Shown: positions 33,248 through 42,328 of the stretch, one piece after another
Layout: each line of letters starts with the position of its first letter
Numbering within the stretch: the stretch's first letter is position 1
NCBI GenBank assembly: GCA_037127315.1
Contig: JBBBDQ010000228.1
Coordinates: forward strand, 124,501 to 188,500
Source: Ascarosepion bandense
Taxonomy: Eukaryota; Mollusca; Cephalopoda; Sepiida; Sepiidae
Length of the DNA stretch: 64,000 nt
Reading direction: 5' to 3'
Translations under genes and position numbers: made by a program
The notes under the pieces: generated by a model
Told to the model about the DNA's origin: nothing
What the model saw: only the letters and a program-made list of their open reading frames with translations
The model's database searches: none

Positions 33248-35119
33248 CTAGTCGCATACGGGGTAGAAATCTCGGGCAGAGGGGACCCCGACGGACTGTC
33301 CTAGGGACCCTGTACCAATGTCGGACGTAATCCGTCCGTCTAGGACAATCCCGCCGACGTCGGTGGGATATGTTAGTTTTACCACCCTATATAAACTGGG
33401 GTGGAGTAAAACGGGGAACCTCCCCGAACAATTTTGCGACATTTTTCTTAGTTCCGGCGTGTTTTCCGCCACCATCCTTATTTTAGGATATAGCCTTCTG
33501 ACCTCTTCTATGTGGTCCCAGACCCGCAGGTTCCCCCCGGTATTTCTTACCAGGGTGATGACACCTGGGGCCTGGGAAAAGTTTGTAGGATCTTCAGTGG
33601 AAAGATTGTTGACTGAAGTCAGTTTTAGGAGCGGCTTCAGCAACTTTCGCCTTTGCGAGGACCACTCCGCCACCAAATTTTCGTCGACTTTCATTAGAGC
33701 TGCGCCTCTCGGGAGGCCTTTCTTCTTTTTCGCCTGACTGGGAGTCTGGCTGGGAGTGGGAATAGGAGAAGGGGAGGGAGTGGGAGTTGCCGAAATGTTC
33801 TTTTCCAGGGGGGTCAGATTGAAGGTAGGGGACTGGGAAGCTTTCCGCGGGGAAGAGGGAAGGCTCCTCGCCTTTTCTGCATAAGTGCATCTAACTGGGG
33901 ACACCGGTAAAGAAGTGCATCGGTCGCCCAGCTTCCTCCTCTCAGAGCTCCTGCTCCTCCTTCTACTCTTGAGTTTGTCCTGTTGTTCCTCCTCTTCCTC
34001 TCTCCCGCGCTTCAGGGACGACGCTCTTCCTACTTCCATAGGCTCTTCCGCAACCTTTTTGGGGAAGGAACCCTTTTCCTTGCCCTGTTTGGACGGTGAA
34101 TTTTGCGGAGTAGGGTCCTTCTGTTTGGCAGGCGCCTTAACAGGAGTCGGCACCTTCACCGGCACCTTCGCCGGCGAAGGCGTTTTTGCCTTTTTTCGCG
34201 CCACCACCTGCCAATCACCCTCCTTGTTGGCTGCCGGTACTGGTGCTGGTGGAGCTTGTTTGGTAGTTTCCTTTGCAGGCTGCTGCTGCTGTTTGACTGG
34301 TTGGGCCTTTGGGGGCGGGTTTTTGGTCGGACACGCCTTTGCGACGTGTTCCGCCGCCCCACAGACCCAACAGCAAGGCTTTCTGCCCTCCACGACCACA
34401 AAAATATTTCGATCCCTGCAGGTGAGAATGTTGGGGATTTTCGCAATGTTTTCCCCAGATAGGGTCACCTGCAGGACCATATCTCCTGTATAGAAGCCTG
34501 CCTTGGACCGTAGCGAGGAGACGTCGGCCACCTTTCCGTAACTTGCAAAAAAGGCGCCGACGTGGTCCTCGGCAATGTCCAAGGGGACGCCATGCAAGGT
34601 AATCTTGACTCTCCTTGCTCCCATATATTCCGTCTGGAATTGGAGTGTTTTTGTCTCCAATACCACGCCAATTAGGCGCTTGGCCTCTTCAACTGAGCCA
34701 AGCAGGACGTCCCACTTGGCATTGCCTCTCCTCGCTACGGCCTTTGCATTAATCTGAAGAGCCCGAATTGCCTCTTCAAAGGATTCCCTTGTGATGCCCA
34801 CAAACTTATGGGTCTTAAGTTCCTTGGTTCTTAGTGTGATTATTCTGGCCTCAATTTGTGCCAATTGTTCTGGCACGGAAACCAGCTCTGTTCCTTTAAT
34901 ATACTGGGCGTATTTGTCTTGCATCTGATGGTAATATTCCTCATCCTTAACCGTCAATTTCCCTCTTTTCCACCCAGCGGTCGAGGGTTTAGGCGATGCT
35001 GCTTCTGCTAGTACTTGCGAAGGGGGATTATCCCGAGGCGGTAGAGCCCAATCCCCCTCCTTTCCTCCCACCGACGCCGTGGTGGGAGGAACGACCTCAT
35101 CCGGCCCATTCGAGGCCAT
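33248..35119 (-). CDS. ORF1 type B, intact (623 aa), RNA-binding protein
   Basis: Reference type B ORF1. The ATG at 35119 is the first AUG of the unspliced leader, in GGCAATGGCC. Residues 1-34 differ from type A at only three positions (3, 4, 7). The 26-residue Ala/Pro insert of type A is replaced by 8 residues. The RRM-like domain spans about 168-246. The zinc knuckle is C250, C253, H258, C263. The basic Pro/Lys/Ser-rich region differs strongly from A (poly-Gln after the knuckle, SPAKVPVKVPTPVK, SRRRSRSSERR). The C-terminal ~130 residues are again conserved. Role by family: RNA chaperone and particle protein. The stop at 33248 is 45 bp from the ORF2 ATG. Confidence 0.93.
   Translation of the reverse strand: MASNGPDEVVPPTTASVGGKEGDWALPPRDNPPSQVLAEAASPKPSTAGWKRGKLTVKDEEYYHQMQDKYAQYIKGTELVSVPEQLAQIEARIITLRTKELKTHKFVGITRESFEEAIRALQINAKAVARRGNAKWDVLLGSVEEAKRLIGVVLETKTLQFQTEYMGARRVKITLHGVPLDIAEDHVGAFFASYGKVADVSSLRSKAGFYTGDMVLQVTLSGENIAKIPNILTCRDRNIFVVVEGRKPCCWVCGAAEHVAKACPTKNPPPKAQPVKQQQQPAKETTKQAPPAPVPAANKEGDWQVVARKKAKTPSPAKVPVKVPTPVKAPAKQKDPTPQNSPSKQGKEKGSFPKKVAEEPMEVGRASSLKRGREEEEEQQDKLKSRRRSRSSERRKLGDRCTSLPVSPVRCTYAEKARSLPSSPRKASQSPTFNLTPLEKNISATPTPSPSPIPTPSQTPSQAKKKKGLPRGAALMKVDENLVAEWSSQRRKLLKPLLKLTSVNNLSTEDPTNFSQAPGVITLVRNTGGNLRVWDHIEEVRRLYPKIRMVAENTPELRKMSQNCSGRFPVLLHPSLYRVVKLTYPTDVGGIVLDGRITSDIGTGSLGQSVGVPSARDFYPVCD
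35022..35057 (-). other. Hairpin in ORF1 N-terminal coding region
   Basis: GGGGGATT (35022-35029) and AATCCCCC (35050-35057) form an 8-bp perfect inverted repeat, kept in types A and B. It lies directly inside the ORF1 start next to a second repeat, CCTCCCACC/GGTGGGAGG (35064-35089). Confidence 0.5.
35064..35089 (-). other. 9-bp hairpin in ORF1 N-terminal coding region
   Basis: CCTCCCACC and GGTGGGAGG form a perfect 9-bp stem in type B; type A has one mismatch in the outer part. It is part of the structured 5' zone. Confidence 0.5.
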
Positions 35120-35341
35120 TGCCACCAAAGTGGCCGAACACCGGACAACCTCTTTCCGGTGTTTCGCGTTGAAAACGCTACTTTACGCAAGCCCGAGCTA
35201 TAAACTCGGGCCGGAAATTAGTATGTCCAAGATACAAAGTCACTGCAATATCACGAAGGAACAAAACAGCTCTTTGCTCTTACCTTCACAACCCCCAAAA
35301 CAAAAAGTCAAGAGGGTAGGAAATGGCTGGTAATTATTTAT
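35120..35341 (-). promoter_or_regulatory. 5' leader, copy 6 (type B)
   Basis: Reference type B leader. The first 19 nt (35332-35314) equal those of type A. Splice-donor match at 35284|35283. Hairpins: 35191-35211 (GCCCGAG/CTCGGGC, 7-nt loop), 35137-35163 (AACACCGG/CCGGTGTT) and 35121-35134 (GCCAC/GTGGC) next to the ATG. The structured zone continues into ORF1 (35064-35089 and 35022-35057). There is no ATG in the whole leader. Confidence 0.75.
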
Positions 35342-35358
35342 TCAGCATAAATACATGA
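35330..35358. repeat. Copy 6/copy 7 junction tract
   Basis: Identical to the tract at 10098-10126, but here the leader side is type B. The breakpoint between shared and type-specific sequence falls in the first ~19 nt of the element. Confidence 0.78.
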
Positions 35359-36053
35359 ATTCTGGCACAAGGCCAACAAATGGGAGGGGGAACAAAAACT
35401 TGGGTTGGTCTTCCGTAACTATCTTATACCTAGCTAATCAGATTCACGACCCATACATACGTTACAATTTTCACAGTCACCATAAAAATTTGTCCATCAA
35501 CACTCATACCTATCAAGCACCAAAATACCGCAAAATCATGCCAGGGACCTAAAAACACCCCAAATGTACATAAAAATTTGTGTATTTACAATATTTACAA
35601 TAGTGTACAAAAATAAATTTAAAACTTTATTCATGAAATGACATGATGGGGAGGGGGAATGAAGAAACAAAAAACCCCAAAACAAAAAACAATTTCAAAT
35701 GAATATATATACATGGGTTAGTAAGACCCAAACACACCCACATAATTAAAGAGGCCACTGTATTCTGCCTTAAAAGACAAAATCAAGCAGCTCTCTTTCT
35801 AAGGGGAATGGATAAGCAGGGGGCAAAAATAAATTGGACTGGAGAATGTATAAGGCTGACCCAGCCGAGAGTGAAAACGGGACAAAATAATACTTGGACA
35901 ATGGGAATCTCGAACTGGATCATAACAAAAGCAATGGAGCCGGGAACAGGCCAGGACAAACACATTCACTCACATTAACTAGGCACAAAAAGAACTTCTA
36001 CCTTAACCACGGGAGGGGTTCCAAAGGAATCCACCCCGATGCAACTAGCAGAT
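35359..36053 (-). other. 3' UTR copy 7 (class b)
   Basis: Matches the 3' UTR of type A copy 3 (ACATGGGTTAG and CACAGTCACC markers). The conserved AATAAA is near 35630. No gene is seen. Confidence 0.8.
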
Positions 36054-39000
36054 CTAAAAGAGAAAATCAAGGCTAGCCCCGGTCACGCGAACCAGGCTCG
36101 CCGCATATACCCACCTTTCGCTGAACTCTGTCGGGTGCAGCCGTTTTCGTTCAGTTCTAATCTTAATTTTGAGCTGGTGCTCAAAATATCGGATTAGATC
36201 CTGATCCGAAAGACGACCGCCCCGCAAGACTTCCTCCAGACGCGTCATCCAAATCACCATTCTAGCCGTGGCCAGTAGCGACAGAAACACCATCCGCTTC
36301 ACTCCAGAGTACGGGGGCGACACATTGTCCACAGCGTATGCGCGATCAATGAGCACAAGCTCCCGCGGCGCGATACGAGCAGTCAACTCGCCAACACGCG
36401 CCCACAACGGGCGAACGCGCGAACAATGGAAGAAGGCGTGCGCAGACGTCTCCTTAATTCCAAGGACGCAACGTTCACAATCTGGCAAATCCGCCAGGCC
36501 CATTGCGAAACGCTTGTCGTTGAGAGACAAACCATTCCGAGCCAATCGCCAGGTCAGAGAAAACTCAGAGTTGTTGAGCCAATCCGCACCTGGCGCCCAA
36601 GACCAATGAGAGCGATACTCCTCTCTCGACATGCCGAGCTTACTCCACAGTTCATCCTTCACGGCGCCCTCCACTAATCCCCGATAGAAGATTCTCCTAG
36701 GCCGTGAAAGGTCACTGGACCATGGAATGGCCCGAAGGGCCGTCAGACATTCGAGCAGGAATTTCGGCCGCCCCCAAGGCCTATTGCTAGTCCTTAGGAG
36801 CGGGGGAGTGATAGTGAGGCTAGGGAACATGTCCCTCACTACCCCCGCAAGCAACCGATCTTCCTCCAACGCGCGCCTGAGGAATGCCAACCTCGAAGCG
36901 AGCACGTGGCTCCTCAAGTGTGGCATCCCCAGGCCCCCTTGACACGGACGGAGGCAACAGACTCCTTTGTCGACCATGTGTTTGCGTCCTCTCCAAAGAC
37001 AGGAGAATAGCAAACGCTCGAGCGCCTTCTCATGATCGTCACAAAGGGGAAGTACAGACAGCCGGTAAAGCATTCTGGGAAAGAGGTATGTATTACACAC
37101 CTCCGCCAGACCCTTCACGGAGAGACTCCGTCGACGCCAAATCTCGACCGACGCGCCGACCTTTGCCTGTACTTCTGACCAGTTTTTCTCCAACTGTAAG
37201 TCCGGACCGAACCAAACTCCGAGGAGCTTGACCGGCCCGTCCGTCCAGTCGAAGGGCCCCGGGAGGGAAACACCCTTCCAGGCACCTAACCGCAAGCCGG
37301 ACGACTTGTCGCGGTTAATTCTGGCCCCTGTTACCTGTTCGTACCGTTCAAGCGCCTTCTGTACCGCCCTTATGTCCCTGCGGGAGGACACAAAGGTCGT
37401 TACGTCATCGGCGTACGCGGAAACCCTGGCTCGAGCTCCACCAGGGACAGCAATTCCACGCAGGACCGGACTGCACGTCTCGTCCCTTAGCCGGCGAAGG
37501 AGAGGCTCCAACGCCAGGACGTAAAGGAGAGGCGACAGTGGACAACCCTGTCGGACCGACCTAGACAGCGCGAAAGCGCTCGACAGCTTCCCGTTCACCT
37601 GTACCACAGCCTTGGGGGAGCGATACAGAAGGCTAATCCAGCGGCTGAAGTCGGGTTTGAATCCGGCGGCCTGCAGGACAGCAGCCAGGTAGCCATGGTC
37701 AATCCTATCAAATGCCTTGGACTGATCCAAATTGATCAGCGCGGCCTCTTCGTCGTCTTCTACACCCTCTACGATCGTGCGAATCAAGTGCAGGTTGCTC
37801 TGAATTGTTCGTCCCTTCACAGAACAAGTCTGATCCGGTTCCAACAGAGACTCGGCAACTAGCTGCAAGCGATTCGTCAGGATCTTGGCCAAAATCTTTA
37901 ACTCTGTGTTTAGCAGAGTTATGGGCCTGTAATCATCTAATCCCCGCCCAACCTTCTTGCCTTTTCCCAACAGCGTGATCACGCCCCTGGTGATCCGACC
38001 GGGGATGGACCCCTGCCGAAACCAGTGGTTGAACACGACAGTCAAGAGCGGGACAAAAAGGTGCGACATCCTCAAGTACAATTCATAGGGCAAACCATCC
38101 AAACCTGGCGACTTGCCACTGCCGGTCTTCTTCAAAGCCGCGTAGACTTCGTCCTCCGTAATCTCCCCTTCGCAGCTAGCCGCTTCAGCCGGCAAAAGCC
38201 GGGGAAAGTCAGCCAAATAGCTGCGAAACTCCTCGTCACGGAGACCAGGCTCCTTGGTAAACCGGTGTTCGAAATGCTGCCGGAACGCCTCGCACATGTC
38301 GTCAGTGGACCGAAGGAGATGCCCCTCCGGGTCGCGCACTTCTCGAATGTACCGATCGCCGGCCCGACGAATTTCTTCCTTGCGCAGTTCTGCGCCCATG
38401 TTCACAGCTTCGGAAGACATCTTGCTTAACTTAGCTCTAATTACCTGGCCCATATAGCGCTCGCTAGTCGTGCGCCTCAGGGCCTCCCTAGCTAAGGCTA
38501 TCTCGAGGGGATCCCCACCAGCCTCCGCCCGGGCGAAATTAGCACTAAGTGTCTTTGCCTCCGCAGCCTTATCTAGTTTGAGCCGCTGGCTATATTTGGT
38601 GGCGAAAGACCTAATGGAGTCCTTAAGGTTAACCCACCACTTATTCCCAATGACTCGCCCAATTAACGCCCGCTGAACTAGTTTTGTCAGCTGGTCACGA
38701 AAGTCCCGCCTGTCCAGTAAGGACTGATTGAACTTCCAATAACCAGCCAACCTAGGCCTAAAGTCTAACACCACACGGGCACAAACGAGTTTGTGGTCCG
38801 TGTAGCCTAGCCAGTGGAACGTTGGACATTCTAAGAAGTCTATGTCGGCCACTCTCACTAACATCCTATCCAGGTACGCAGATACCCGGGTAGAAGGCCA
38901 ATTAAGCGCCCACGTCCACATACTCCCATCCGGATGATCGACCCGGTATCTATCGACGAGACCAAATTCGTCGATCAGATCAACCAGGCTACGATCATCA

Positions 39001-39473
39001 TTCCTCCCGCTAGCGCCCCTCCCTCTATCCCATTTGGGGGTTAGGATGGCATTCCAGTCCCCAACTAAGATTAGCCGTGTTGAATGCACCATAAAGGGCT
39101 CCAACAGCCGAAAGAAAGAGACACGCTCACCTTGCTTATTGGGCGCATAAACCACAATCAGCCGGAACAATTTGCTTTTCACTGCAATATCGGCCACGAT
39201 CAGCCGGCCCTCGGCACCGACATGGACAAGGTCAACCTTCGCGTCCAGGGTACGCTTGACCAGCAAAGAAACACCTCTGGCTTGCCGGCTCCCATATGCT
39301 GAATAGACGACAAAGTCGTTAGACAGCACACAAGAGTCGACTTCGCAAACAAAGTGAGTCTCTTGGATCGCGGCCACATCCACGCCGAAGGACAAGAGGT
39401 CACGAAGCAGGCGAGCCGCCTTACCCCGATCCCTCAGGCCCTTCGCATTCAAGCTGGCTATCTTAATAGACAT
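36054..39473 (-). CDS. ORF2 intact (1139 aa): endonuclease and reverse transcriptase
   Basis: Only intact ORF2. By family it nicks target DNA and copies element RNA from the nick. N-terminal AP-type endonuclease, about 1-230: N9, E38 (QETH), Y109, GDWN at 138-141, D202 (YLDR), D226-H227 (TDHK). Linker about 240-425. Reverse transcriptase about 430-760: GKSPGLDGLPYE, DDYRPITLLN, catalytic D583 (LDQSKAFD), RQGCPLSPLL at 641-650, catalytic D689-D690 in AYADD, then GARINRDKS and a KLLGVWF block. Thumb and C-terminal region follow, with C999, C1002, H1012 and C1017 as a likely zinc motif. No RNase H, protease or integrase is visible. The length and domain order fit the L1/Tx1 group. The ATG at 39473 follows the pyrimidine-CAG spacer. 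Confidence 0.96.
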   Translation of the reverse strand: MSIKIASLNAKGLRDRGKAARLLRDLLSFGVDVAAIQETHFVCEVDSCVLSNDFVVYSAYGSRQARGVSLLVKRTLDAKVDLVHVGAEGRLIVADIAVKSKLFRLIVVYAPNKQGERVSFFRLLEPFMVHSTRLILVGDWNAILTPKWDRGRGASGRNDDRSLVDLIDEFGLVDRYRVDHPDGSMWTWALNWPSTRVSAYLDRMLVRVADIDFLECPTFHWLGYTDHKLVCARVVLDFRPRLAGYWKFNQSLLDRRDFRDQLTKLVQRALIGRVIGNKWWVNLKDSIRSFATKYSQRLKLDKAAEAKTLSANFARAEAGGDPLEIALAREALRRTTSERYMGQVIRAKLSKMSSEAVNMGAELRKEEIRRAGDRYIREVRDPEGHLLRSTDDMCEAFRQHFEHRFTKEPGLRDEEFRSYLADFPRLLPAEAASCEGEITEDEVYAALKKTGSGKSPGLDGLPYELYLRMSHLFVPLLTVVFNHWFRQGSIPGRITRGVITLLGKGKKVGRGLDDYRPITLLNTELKILAKILTNRLQLVAESLLEPDQTCSVKGRTIQSNLHLIRTIVEGVEDDEEAALINLDQSKAFDRIDHGYLAAVLQAAGFKPDFSRWISLLYRSPKAVVQVNGKLSSAFALSRSVRQGCPLSPLLYVLALEPLLRRLRDETCSPVLRGIAVPGGARARVSAYADDVTTFVSSRRDIRAVQKALERYEQVTGARINRDKSSGLRLGAWKGVSLPGPFDWTDGPVKLLGVWFGPDLQLEKNWSEVQAKVGASVEIWRRRSLSVKGLAEVCNTYLFPRMLYRLSVLPLCDDHEKALERLLFSCLWRGRKHMVDKGVCCLRPCQGGLGMPHLRSHVLASRLAFLRRALEEDRLLAGVVRDMFPSLTITPPLLRTSNRPWGRPKFLLECLTALRAIPWSSDLSRPRRIFYRGLVEGAVKDELWSKLGMSREEYRSHWSWAPGADWLNNSEFSLTWRLARNGLSLNDKRFAMGLADLPDCERCVLGIKETSAHAFFHCSRVRPLWARVGELTARIAPRELVLIDRAYAVDNVSPPYSGVKRMVFLSLLATARMVIWMTRLEEVLRGGRLSDQDLIRYFEHQLKIKIRTERKRLHPTEFSERWVYAASLVRVTGASLDFLF

Positions 39474-39482
39474 CTTTTAGTT

Positions 39483-41555
39483 CTGAAAAAGAAAAAACAA
39501 AGAAACATGCAACAAGGCTCTAGTCGCATACGGGGTAGAAATCTCGGGCAGAGGGGACCCCGACGGACTGTCCTAGGGACCCTGTACCAATGTCGGACGT
39601 AATCCGTCCGTCTAGGACAATCCCGCCGACGTCGGTGGGATATGTTAGTTTTACCACCCTATATAAACTGGGGTGGGAGTAAAACGGGGAACCTCCCCGA
39701 ACAATTTTGCGACATTTTTCTTAGTTCCGGCGTGTTTTCCGCCACCATCCTTATTTTAGGATATAGCCTTCTGACCTCTTCTATGTGGTCCCAGACCCGC
39801 AGGTTCCCCCCGGTATTTCTTACCAGGGTGATGACACCTGGGGCCTGGGAAAAGTTTGTAGGATCTTCAGTGGAAAGATTGTTGACTGAAGTCAGTTTTA
39901 GGAGCGGCTTCAGCAACTTTCGCCTTTGCGAGGACCACTCCGCCACCAAATTTTCGTCGACTTTCATTAGAGCTGCGCCTCTCGGGAGGCCTTTCTTCTT
40001 TTTCGCCTGACTGGGAGTCTGGCTGGGAGTGGGAATAGGAGAAGGGGAGGGAGTGGGAGTTGCCGAAATGTTCTTTTCCAGGGGGGTCAGATTGAAGGTA
40101 GGGGACTGGGAAGCTTTCCGCGGGGAAGAGGGAAGGCTCCTCGCCTTTTCTGCATAAGTGCATCTAACTGGGGACACCGGTAAAGAAGTGCATCGGTCGC
40201 CCAGCTTCCTCCTCTCAGAGCTCCTGCTCCTCCTTCTACTCTTGAGTTTGTCCTGTTGTTCCTCCTCTTCCTCTCTCCCGCGCTTCAGGGACGACGCTCT
40301 TCCTACTTCCATAGGCTCTTCCGCAACCTTTTTGGGGAAGGAACCCTTTTCCTTGCCCTGTTTGGACGGTGAATTTTGCGGAGTAGGGTCCTTCTGTTTG
40401 GCAGGCGCCTTAACAGGAGTCGGCACCTTCACCGGCACCTTCGCCGGCGAAGGCGTTTTTGCCTTTTTTCGCGCCACCACCTGCCAATCACCCTCCTTGT
40501 TGGCTGCCGGTACTGGTGCTGGTGGAGCTTGTTTGGTAGTTTCCTTTGCAGGCTGCTGCTGCTGTTTGACTGGTTGGGCCTTTGGGGGCGGGTTTTTGGT
40601 CGGACACGCCTTTGCGACGTGTTCCGCCGCCCCACAGACCCAACAGCAAGGCTTTCTGCCCTCCACGACCACAAAAATATTTCGATCCCTGCAGGTGAGA
40701 ATGTTGGGGATTTTCGCAATGTTTTCCCCAGATAGGGTCACCTGCAGGACCATATCTCCTGTATAGAAGCCTGCCTTGGACCGTAGCGAGGAGACGTCGG
40801 CCACCTTTCCGTAACTTGCAAAAAAGGCGCCGACGTGGTCCTCGGCAATGTCCAAGGGGACGCCATGCAAGGTAATCTTGACTCTCCTTGCTCCCATATA
40901 TTCCGTCTGGAATTGGAGTGTTTTTGTCTCCAATACCACGCCAATTAGGCGCTTGGCCTCTTCAACTGAGCCAAGCAGGACGTCCCACTTGGCATTGCCT
41001 CTCCTCGCTACGGCCTTTGCATTAATCTGAAGAGCCCGAATTGCCTCTTCAAAGGATTCCCTTGTGATGCCCACAAACTTATGGGTCTTAAGTTCCTTGG
41101 TTCTTAGTGTGATTATTCTGGCCTCAATTTGTGCCAATTGTTCTGGCACGGAAACCAGCTCTGTTCCTTTAATATACTGGGCGTATTTGTCTTGCATCTG
41201 ATGGTAATATTCCTCATCCTTAACCGTCAATTTCCCTCTTTTCCACCCAGCGGTCGAGGGTTTAGGCGATGCTGCTTCTGCTAGTACTTGCGAAGGGGGA
41301 TTATCCCGAGGCGGTAGAGCCCAATCCCCCTCCTTTCCTCCCACCGACGCCGTGGTGGGAGGAACGACCTCATCCGGCCCATTCGAGGCCATTGCCACCA
41401 AAGTGGCCGAACACCGGACAACCTCTTCCGGTGTTTCGCGTTGAAAACGCTACTTTACGCAAGCCCGAGCTATAAACTCGGGCCGGAAATTAGTATGTCC
41501 AAGATACAAAGTCACTGCAATATCACGAAGGAACAAAACAGCTCTTTGCTCTTAC
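39483..41555 (-). other. Candidate intron, copy 7
   Basis: Donor GAAG|GTAAGAG; acceptor TTTTTTCTTTTTCAG|AACTAAAAG before the ORF2 ATG at 39473. The pyrimidine tract lacks the internal G of copies 5 and 6. Since this copy has the intact ORF2, it is the best place to test splicing. Confidence 0.5.
39520..41392 (-). pseudogene. ORF1 type B, copy 7, frameshifted near C-terminus
   Basis: Starts at the ATG at 41392. It is open for 577 residues, including the RRM-like region, knuckle, basic region and most of the C-terminal domain. One extra G near 39674 (GGTGGGAG for GGTGGAG) leads to a stop at 39659, so about 50 residues are lost or altered. The normal stop would be at 39520. The extra base is in a G run and could be an error; if so, copy 7 would be fully intact. 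Confidence 0.92.
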
Positions 41556-41613
41556 CTTCACAACCCCCAAAACAAAAAGTCAAGAGGGTAGGAAATGGCT
41601 GGTAATTATTTAT
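41393..41613 (-). promoter_or_regulatory. 5' leader, copy 7 (type B)
   Basis: Type B leader, no ATG before ORF1, splice-donor match with intron side from 41555. One T is missing in the loop of the AACACCGG hairpin compared with copy 6. Confidence 0.7.
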
Positions 41614-41629
41614 TTGCAATAAATTACAA
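41602..41629. repeat. Copy 7/copy 8 junction tract
   Basis: AT-rich tract with GTAATT/AATTAC arms: both arms changed relative to the GTACTT/AAGTAC classes, so pairing is kept. Identical to 60419-60446. Confidence 0.8.
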
Positions 41630-42328
41630 ATTCTGGCACAAGGCCAACAAATGGGAGGGGGAACAAAAACTTGGGATGGTCTTCAGTAACTATCTTATAC
41701 CTAGCTAATCCGATTCACGACCCATACATACGTTACAATTTTCTCATTCACCATAAAAATTTGTCCATCAACACTCATACCTATCAAGCACCAAAATACC
41801 GCAAAATCATACCGGGGACCTAAAAACACCCCAAATGTACATAAAAATTTCTGATTTTTACAATATATACAATAGTGTACAAAAATAAATTTAAAACTTT
41901 ATTCATGAAATGACATGATGGGAAGGGGGAATGAAGAAACAAAAGTCCCCAAAACAAAAACAATTTCAAATGAATATATATACACAATGTTAGTAAGACC
42001 CAAACACACCCACATAATTAAAGAGGCCACTGTATTCTGCCTTAAAAAAGGACAAAATCAAGCAGCTCTCTTTCTAAGGGGAATGGATAAGCAGGGGGCA
42101 AAAATAAATTGGACTGGAGAATGTATAAGGCTGACCCAGCCGAGAGTGAAAACGGGACAAAATAATACTTGGACAATGGGAATCTCGAACTGGATCATAA
42201 CAAAAGCAATGAAGCCGGGAACAGGCCAGGACAAACACATTCACTCACATTAACTAGGCACAAAAGAGACTTCTACCTTAACCACGGGCGGGGTTCCAAA
42301 GGAATCCACCCCGATGCAACTAGCAGAT
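41630..42328 (-). other. 3' UTR copy 8 (class e)
   Basis: Class e markers shared with copy 11: GGGATGGTCTTCAGTAAC near the 3' end and AAAAGTCCCC. AATAAA and terminal stem-loop kept. No gene is seen. Confidence 0.8.

Larger units (their letters stand above)
33212..35283 (-). other. Candidate intron removing ORF1, copy 6
   Basis: Donor GAAG|GTAAGAG at 35284|35283, a near-consensus match. Acceptor: a pyrimidine tract ending in TTTCAG at 33212, ten nt before the ORF2 ATG. Splicing would join a leader of about 58 nt without ATG directly to ORF2, making its start the first AUG. I could not point to a clear branch-point consensus. No transcript evidence is available here, so this is an inference from motifs and their placement. 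Confidence 0.5.
29080..35341 (-). mobile_element. LINE copy 6 (type B), complete unit, ORF1 intact
   Basis: Complete type B unit with an intact 623-residue ORF1 and an ORF2 broken by one +1 insertion. The spacer is hybrid as in copy 5. The 3' UTR class (d) occurs once. Confidence 0.95.
35359..41613 (-). mobile_element. LINE copy 7 (type B), complete unit, ORF2 intact
   Basis: Complete unit with the only uninterrupted ORF2. ORF1 has one +1 insertion near its C-terminus. The 3' UTR and junction (class b) match type A copy 3. It is the best reference copy for ORF2. Confidence 0.96.

Noticed and set aside
35191..35211. TATA box (CTATAAA) on the plus strand in the leader
   Set aside because: It is the loop of a perfect hairpin and points away from the element's genes. 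No plus-strand gene lies behind it.
35120..35341. HDV-like or hammerhead ribozyme at the 5' end
   Set aside because: Several stems exist, but I could not assemble the double pseudoknot of an HDV-like ribozyme and noticed no hammerhead core. I keep only the hairpin observation.
36054..36500. RNase H domain at the ORF2 C-terminus
   Set aside because: No set of conserved acidic residues typical of RNase H was visible; the region instead has the Cys/His motif and a short basic tail.
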